A model generated the notes under the pieces. The model was not told where the DNA came from and searched no databases. It saw only the letters and a list, made by a program, of their open reading frames with translations. Both the position numbers and the translations under genes were made by a program. Of a stretch of 9,889 nt of DNA, positions 5,994 through 9,889 are shown one piece after another (positions within the stretch are counted from its first letter, which is position 1; every line of letters starts with the position of its first letter). Origin of the DNA: Nocardioidaceae bacterium (GTDB lineage Bacteria; Actinomycetota; Actinomycetes; Propionibacteriales; Nocardioidaceae); NCBI GenBank assembly GCA_020438665.1, contig JAGQUE010000573.1:1-9889 (forward strand), given 5' to 3'.

Positions 5994-7781
5994 ATGACCA
6001 ACCTCATCCAGCACGTCCGTACCGTCCTGCGTCAGCGCCTGCGCCGCGCGGCCGAGCAGGCGGGCTATGCCGCGATCTTCATGGCCCTGCTGGTCGCCGG
6101 CATCCTGTTCCCGATCGCCAGCTTCGCCGTCGACGTCGCCCGCTGGTACGTCGAAGGAGAGCGGGTCCAAGCCGCAGCGGATGCCGCCGCCATGGCCGGT
6201 GTCACCTACCTGCCCGAGTACTACTCCCAGGGCCAGACCGAGGCGGTCAAGGTCTCCGGTGAGAACGGTTACCCCAACAGCGGGTCCAGCACCGTCACCG
6301 TGTCCCTGGGCTCCAAGCCCACGCAGCTGCGAGTGACCGTGACGAGCACGGTTCACAACAGCATCGCGGCTTCCTGGGGTGACGACTTCACGACGATCAG
6401 CCGCACGGCTGTCGCGGACTACAACGGGCCCGCCCCCATGGGCAGTCCCTGCAACACCTTCGGCAACGAGCCACCCGGAACGAGCAATGCCGGTCCCTCG
6501 GGGAGCGTGCTGTCGGTGCCTGACGCCGACGCCCAGTGCTCCACCAACCCGATGTTCTGGACGGCCATCGCCGGACCGGACACTCCCAAGGGCAACGGCG
6601 ACGAGATCATGACGCGCTCGTGCAGCTCGGGTAACGATGGCTGTGCGTCCAACAAGAACACCGAGTTCGACCCCAAGGGCTACTTCTACGTCGTCCGGGC
6701 GACGGCGGCGGCCGTGGGTCACACCGTGACCCTGCAGCTCTACGACGCCGCGTGGGCCGAGGTGGGCGACAACTGCGACCAGGCGCCGTCAGGCACGGTC
6801 TCGAGCGACAACTGGAACGACTACGCCAACACCGACGCCAAGACCCGCTATGCCAAGACCGCCGGCACCTACTGCCCCGGTGACGTCCTCAACGGCTCCG
6901 GCCGGGTGACCACGACCTTCGGGCTCCGCAACCCGACGGTGACGCAGTACCCACCCAACGGCACCCCGATCACCGGCTGCGCCAAGCAGTTCCCGGGCTA
7001 TGTCAAGTCCGAAGTCACCGCCAACGCCCTCAGGAAGGGCAACTCGGCCTACAACGCCGGGCTCGCCCGGGTGTTCCGGCAGTGGACCGACCTGTGCAGC
7101 TTCACCGTGACCAAGGCCGGCGACTACTACCTCCAGGTCCGCACCAACATCCAGCCGGTGAGCACCTCCCCGTCCTCGGGGAAGTACTCCGGGCTCGACT
7201 CCACAGGTGGGTGGACCGGCTCGACCCCCAACAAGGTCTTCACCCAGAACGGTGACGACACCACCGTGGGCGGTCAGGGCAACAACCGCTTCGCGATCCG
7301 CATCGCCAACGCCCCGTCCGGCTCCATGTCGGTGTCCGGGTGGCAGGCCATGTCGATCTACATGAACTACACCGGCGCGACCGCCAAGTTCAACCTCGTC
7401 CGGGTCATCCCGGCGGCGGCCACCAAGTACCTGGTGCTGAACTTCTTCGACGTGGGTGACGCCAGCCAGCCCGGCACGATCAAGATCCTGCCGCCGACCG
7501 ACTCCAACCTGCCGAGCAACGTCGCCGGCTGCGTCGGCTCCGGCGTCGTCACCGGCAACCTGACCAACTGCCAGCTGACCAACGTCAGCAGCAGCGCCGG
7601 CTACAACGGGCGGTCCCAGACGATCAAGATCCCGATCCCGGCCGGCTACACCTGCCACTCCACCAACGTCGGAGGCTGCTGGTTCCGGGTGCAGTTCTCG
7701 TTCCCGGCCTCCGGTGTCCCCAGCGACACGACGACGTGGAGTGCCCTGGTGTCCGGCGACCCGGTGCGACTGATCGAGTAG
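5994..7781 (+). CDS. TadG-like secreted protein with large cysteine-containing ectodomain
   Basis: The product has 595 residues. After a basic N-terminus (1-20), a hydrophobic segment at about 25-48 (GYAAIFMALLVAG) runs into AVDVARWYVEGERVQAAADAAAMAG at 45-69 (only key parts conserved: D47, R50, Q59-A68). This is the hallmark of the Tad/TadG-like N-terminal domain. The remaining 520 or so residues are Ser/Thr/Asn/Gly-rich, look beta-rich and extracellular, and have no second membrane segment or sortase signal. Twelve cysteines (153, 182, 210, 217, 261, 294, 329, 368, 513, 526, 554, 562) fall in two clusters separated by about 145 residues without Cys, consistent with two disulfide-bonded modules. 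No enzyme motif was recognised. The ATG at 5994 is chosen over 5961 because AGGGG (5984-5988) lies 5 bases upstream and overlaps the tadE stop; the two genes are surely co-transcribed. Its stop lies 13 bases from that of the convergent DUF2469 gene. Confidence 0.8.
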   Translation: MTNLIQHVRTVLRQRLRRAAEQAGYAAIFMALLVAGILFPIASFAVDVARWYVEGERVQAAADAAAMAGVTYLPEYYSQGQTEAVKVSGENGYPNSGSSTVTVSLGSKPTQLRVTVTSTVHNSIAASWGDDFTTISRTAVADYNGPAPMGSPCNTFGNEPPGTSNAGPSGSVLSVPDADAQCSTNPMFWTAIAGPDTPKGNGDEIMTRSCSSGNDGCASNKNTEFDPKGYFYVVRATAAAVGHTVTLQLYDAAWAEVGDNCDQAPSGTVSSDNWNDYANTDAKTRYAKTAGTYCPGDVLNGSGRVTTTFGLRNPTVTQYPPNGTPITGCAKQFPGYVKSEVTANALRKGNSAYNAGLARVFRQWTDLCSFTVTKAGDYYLQVRTNIQPVSTSPSSGKYSGLDSTGGWTGSTPNKVFTQNGDDTTVGGQGNNRFAIRIANAPSGSMSVSGWQAMSIYMNYTGATAKFNLVRVIPAAATKYLVLNFFDVGDASQPGTIKILPPTDSNLPSNVAGCVGSGVVTGNLTNCQLTNVSSSAGYNGRSQTIKIPIPAGYTCHSTNVGGCWFRVQFSFPASGVPSDTTTWSALVSGDPVRLIE

Positions 7782-7790
7782 CCCGCGGGC
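7781..7790. repeat. Short palindrome between convergent tadG-like and DUF2469 genes
   Basis: GCCCGCGGGC is a perfect 10-base palindrome starting at the last base of the tadG-like stop codon and filling most of the 13-base gap to the DUF2469 stop. As RNA it can form only a 3-bp stem on either strand, so a bidirectional terminator is doubtful. It is the only inverted repeat in the gap. The two transcripts probably read into each other's 3' ends. Confidence 0.2.
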
Positions 7791-7794
7791 GGCC

Positions 7795-8103
7795 TCAGGT
7801 CTTGGGCAGCTCGATGTCGGCCCTGCTCAGCTCCTCGACATTGACGTCCTTGAACGTGAGCACCTTGACGTTCTTGGCGAACCGGGCCGGGCGGTACATG
7901 TCCCACACCCAGGCGTCGGTCATCGAGACCTCGAAGAACACGTCACCGGCTTCGGTGCGCGCCTTCACATCGACCTGGTTGCACAGATAGAAGCGGCGGT
8001 CGGTCTCGACGACGTACTTGAAGATGGAGACGACGTCGCGGTATTCGCGGTAGAGCATCAGCTCCATCTCGGTCTCGTACTTCTCGAGATCCTCCGCGCT
8101 CAT
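7795..8103 (-). CDS. DUF2469 family protein (actinobacterial conserved protein)
   Basis: This soluble protein of 102 residues starts MSAEDLEKYETEMELMLYRE and contains FKYVVETDRRFYLCNQVDV and a Trp/Tyr-rich stretch (DAWVWDMYRPARF at about 65-77). These are typical of DUF2469, a small protein found throughout Actinomycetota next to rnhB (Rv2901c in M. tuberculosis) with no established function. No catalytic motif or membrane segment is visible. The ATG at 8103 is preferred over a GTG two codons upstream because AGGAGG lies 7 bases before the ATG but only one base before the GTG. The ATG overlaps the rnhB stop as ATGA (8100-8103), so it is probably translated together with rnhB. Confidence 0.93.
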   Translation of the reverse strand: MSAEDLEKYETEMELMLYREYRDVVSIFKYVVETDRRFYLCNQVDVKARTEAGDVFFEVSMTDAWVWDMYRPARFAKNVKVLTFKDVNVEELSRADIELPKT

Positions 8104-8822
8104 GCCCACTCCTCCTGGCCCTGACCGGCGTACGCCGGCGCGCCGCCATTGTCCCCCGCCGGCTCGGGTTCGAGCCCCGCGGCCCGCCGGACGTTGACGA
8201 AACGCATCCGGTGGACCGGTGACGGCCCGTGCAACGTGAGCGCCGCCGTGTGCACCTCGGTGATGTAGCCCTTGTGGGTCTTGAAGTCGTAGGCGGGATA
8301 GCTGCCGTCGAGCTCGACCATGATCCTGTCGCGGGTGACCTTGGCGAGGACGGAGGCTGCCGCGATGCAGGCCGCCACCCGGTCACCCTTCCAGATCGCC
8401 AGGCCCGGCACGTCGAAGCCGTCGACGGGGAAGCCGTCGGTGAGGACATAGGCCGGGCGCAGGTCGAGCAGCGCCACGGCCCGGCGCAGCGCCTCGACGT
8501 TGGCGACGTGCATCCCGAGCCGGTCGCACTCGTCGTGCGACACGACGACGACCGACCAGGCCATGGCCCGGGCCACGACCTGGTCATAGACGCGCTCCCG
8601 GGAGGCTGCGGTGAGCAGCTTGGAGTCGGCCAGGCCCGGAATCACGCCGGTCTTGCCGGGCGGCAGGATCGCCGCGGCCGCGACCAGGGGGCCGGCGCAC
8701 GCCCCTCGGCCCGCCTCGTCGACGCCGGCGATGGGCTCGATGCCGACCCGTCGTAGGGCGCGCTCATAGCCGTAGAGGCCGGCGTCGCGGCGTACGGTCG
8801 ACCCTCGGGGCAGGCTGCTCAC
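8100..8822 (-). CDS. rnhB: Ribonuclease HII
   Basis: The product has 240 residues. RNase HII cuts RNA in RNA-DNA hybrids and removes single ribonucleotides misincorporated into DNA. The active site is clear: GVDEAGRG at 33-40 gives D35, E36 and the GRG loop; D129 (LTDGF) and D147 (KGDRVAA) have the spacing of the four-carboxylate set. ASVLAKVTRD at 156-165 is another family signature. The N-terminus (LPRGSTVRRDAGLYGYERAL) resembles actinobacterial RnhB. The last 20 or so residues (EPEPAGDNGGAPAYAGQG) look like a disordered tail. The GTG start at 8822 is 10 bases after the lepB stop with only a weak GGGG upstream, suggesting partial dependence on lepB translation. The stop overlaps the DUF2469 start by 4 bases. 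Confidence 0.95.
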   Translation of the reverse strand: MSSLPRGSTVRRDAGLYGYERALRRVGIEPIAGVDEAGRGACAGPLVAAAAILPPGKTGVIPGLADSKLLTAASRERVYDQVVARAMAWSVVVVSHDECDRLGMHVANVEALRRAVALLDLRPAYVLTDGFPVDGFDVPGLAIWKGDRVAACIAAASVLAKVTRDRIMVELDGSYPAYDFKTHKGYITEVHTAALTLHGPSPVHRMRFVNVRRAAGLEPEPAGDNGGAPAYAGQGQEEWA

Positions 8823-8832
8823 GGTGACCCCG

Positions 8833-9603
8833 TCACGACCCGTCGGGCACGTCCGCGAAGTTGTCGGGACGCGTGATCCAGCGGAAGTGGTCGATCGGCC
8901 AGAGCAGGACGAAGACCTTGCCGACCACGAGGTCGACCGGGACGAACTCGTGACCCGGCACGCAGTTGGTCGCCTTCTGACGACACATGTGGACCGTGGA
9001 GTCGGCGGAGTTGTGGCGGTTGTCGCCCATGACGAAGATCGTGCCGTCGGGCACCGGGCCGGTCGTCCAGTTGCACCCGATCATGGGCCCGTTGCACGGC
9101 GACGAGGGGTCGTTCTTGACGTAGCCCTTCTCGTTGACCGCCACGCCGTTGATGACGAGCCGGCCCTGGTTGTCACAGCAGTGGATCTTGTCACCGGCGA
9201 CGCCGACGACGCGCTTGACCAGGTGACCGCCCTGGGGATAGAGGCCGACCGCCGCCATGGCCTTGGCGATCGGGTTGGTCGGCCCGGCGTCCTCGGCCGC
9301 GCTCAGCCACCCACCCGGGTCCTTGAACACCACGACGTCGCCGCGCTGCGGGGAGCCACCGCCCCAGTAGGAGACCTTCTGGACCAGGATCCGATCGTTC
9401 TTGACCAGCCCGGGCTCCATCGACTCCGACGGGATATAGAAGGCCTGGACGAAGAACGCCTTGATGAAGATGGCGAGCACCAGCGCGATCGCCAGCAGCA
9501 GCGCGGTCTCCTGCCACAGCGGGAGCTGCTTGCGCGGGCGCTTGCCCGAGCCCGACGCCCCCGCAGCAGCGCCGGAGACGCGGTTCTGCTCGTCCGTGGT
9601 CAC
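8833..9603 (-). CDS. lepB: Signal peptidase I
   Basis: The product has 256 residues. Type I signal peptidase removes signal peptides from proteins exported by Sec and Tat, acting on the outer face of the membrane. A disordered Gly/Ala-rich cytoplasmic N-terminus (1-25) is followed by one membrane segment (about 31-52). Box B IPSESMEPG at 57-65 carries the nucleophile S61; the general base K130 lies in LVKRVVG at 128-134; box E GDNRHNSADS spans 193-202. Six cysteines lie in the exported part (142, 143, 170, 177, 208, 214), three or so in an insertion between the Lys box and box E. The start is a GTG at 9603 with no Shine-Dalgarno; TAGGCT ends six bases upstream, fitting a leaderless mRNA. It lies 35 bases after rplS and 10 before rnhB. 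It would process the M23 protein encoded in this window; the TadE-like leader would instead need a prepilin peptidase. Confidence 0.96.
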   Translation of the reverse strand: MTTDEQNRVSGAAAGASGSGKRPRKQLPLWQETALLLAIALVLAIFIKAFFVQAFYIPSESMEPGLVKNDRILVQKVSYWGGGSPQRGDVVVFKDPGGWLSAAEDAGPTNPIAKAMAAVGLYPQGGHLVKRVVGVAGDKIHCCDNQGRLVINGVAVNEKGYVKNDPSSPCNGPMIGCNWTTGPVPDGTIFVMGDNRHNSADSTVHMCRQKATNCVPGHEFVPVDLVVGKVFVLLWPIDHFRWITRPDNFADVPDGS

Positions 9604-9615
9604 TCCAAGAGCCTA
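9604..9615 (-). promoter_or_regulatory. Candidate leaderless -10 promoter of lepB
   Basis: The minus strand reads TAGGCT (complement of 9610-9615), six bases (CTTGGA), then the GTG start of lepB. The geometry is the same as at xerC. No clear -35 hexamer is seen; upstream bases at the -35 distance belong to the hairpin that follows rplS. Confidence 0.45.
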
Positions 9616-9617
9616 AC

Positions 9618-9638
9618 GACCGAACCTGAGGCCCGGTC
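9618..9638 (-). terminator. Hairpin between rplS and lepB
   Basis: Starting at the base right after the rplS stop, the minus-strand RNA can form a 9-bp stem with a 3-nt loop (UCA). Outer pairs GACCG/CGGUC are followed by two G-U wobbles and two C-G pairs. The wobbles become A-C mismatches on the plus strand, so the full stem forms only in the rplS transcript. No U-tract follows; the lepB -10 hexamer begins two bases later. It may end or attenuate rplS transcripts, or protect their 3' end. Confidence 0.5.
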
Positions 9639-9889
9639 TCACGCCTCGCGGCGCTCCTTGATCTTGGCGGCCTTGCCGCGCAGGTTGCGCAGGTAGTAGA
9701 GCTTGGCCCGGCGGACGTCACCGCGAGTGACGATCTCGATCTTCTCGAAGATCGGGGAGTGGAGCGGGAAGGTGCGCTCGACACCGACGCCGAAGGAAAC
9801 CTTGCGGACGGTGAAGCTGCGACCCACTCCCTCGCCCTGGAGGCGGATGACGACGCCCTGGAAGATCTGGACCCGCGAGCGGCTGCCCT
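9639..9889 (-). CDS. rplS: 50S ribosomal protein L19, C-terminal part (cut by window edge)
   Basis: The last 82 codons are visible on the minus strand; the 5' part lies beyond the right edge. The sequence includes [38 protein letters not shown] and [18 protein letters not shown], which are diagnostic of L19, a 50S protein at the interface with the 30S subunit. The C-terminus ([11 protein letters not shown]) is basic, as is usual. It heads the minus-strand run rplS-lepB-rnhB-DUF2469; the following hairpin and the separate lepB promoter suggest that its high expression is not fully passed on. Confidence 0.97.
   Translation of the reverse strand, partial: GSRSRVQIFQGVVIRLQGEGVGRSFTVRKVSFGVGVERTFPLHSPIFEKIEIVTRGDVRRAKLYYLRNLRGKAAKIKERREA

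Noticed and set aside
5784..7658. Two long minus-strand open frames (312 and 289 codons) antisense to the tad-like genes
   Set aside because: Both are Gly/Val/Asp-rich and low-complexity, have no signature, and mirror the codon pattern of the sense genes, whose N-terminal Tad motifs are clear.
5353..7781. A complete Tad pilus locus
   Set aside because: Only TadE-like and TadG-like genes are present; no ATPase, inner-membrane platform, Flp pilin or prepilin peptidase is in the window.
1..9889. CRISPR array, insertion sequence, prophage, tRNA or dif site
   Set aside because: No regularly spaced direct repeats, transposase, phage genes, tRNA-like cloverleaf or dif-like AT-rich core with flanking inverted arms was seen. 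The tyrosine recombinase is housekeeping XerC by position and residues, not an element integrase.

Overview
The window is high-GC DNA from an actinomycete. The LepB, RnhB, DUF2469 and M23 proteins look most like those of Nocardioidaceae/Propionibacteriales; that family-level placement rests on recall of homologues, not on a search. Most of it is a conserved actinobacterial housekeeping block. Read along the minus strand the order is rplS, lepB, rnhB, a DUF2469 gene, yraN, comM, dprA, xerC. A plus-strand M23 peptidase gene follows, and the start of rpsB lies at the left edge.

Layout, left to right: the first 21 codons of rpsB (minus, cut by the edge); a 434-base non-coding stretch holding the rpsB promoter and leader and the upstream region of the M23 gene; a secreted LytM/M23-type protein (plus), whose 3' end overlaps the 3' end of xerC by 64 bases; then xerC, dprA, comM and yraN (minus). 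The last three are tightly coupled by overlapping stop and start codons. A 187-base divergent intergenic region follows, then two plus-strand genes for TadE-like and TadG-like (Flp/Tad pilus-type) secreted proteins. Last come the DUF2469 gene, rnhB, lepB and the 3' part of rplS (all minus).

The unusual part is the tadE/tadG-like pair (5353-7781). It sits in the opposite orientation inside the otherwise co-directional minus-strand block, between the DUF2469 gene and yraN. No other Tad machinery gene (TadA ATPase, TadB/C, prepilin peptidase) is in the window. The TadG-like protein has an ectodomain of about 550 residues with twelve cysteines. The pair starts 187 bases from the yraN-comM-dprA operon, whose last two products handle incoming DNA during natural transformation. 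Flp/Tad pili are known to be needed for transformation in the actinomycete Micrococcus luteus, so a functional link is a reasonable but untested idea.

The regulatory DNA also shows a repeated arrangement. Both lepB and xerC lack a convincing Shine-Dalgarno sequence and begin with GTG exactly six bases after a TAGnCT -10 hexamer, as expected for leaderless mRNAs. In both cases a hairpin lies between the preceding stop codon and this promoter. This suggests that rplS/lepB and dprA/xerC are each partly uncoupled, with constitutive leaderless promoters for signal peptidase and recombinase. No tRNA, rRNA, CRISPR array, insertion sequence or phage gene was seen.
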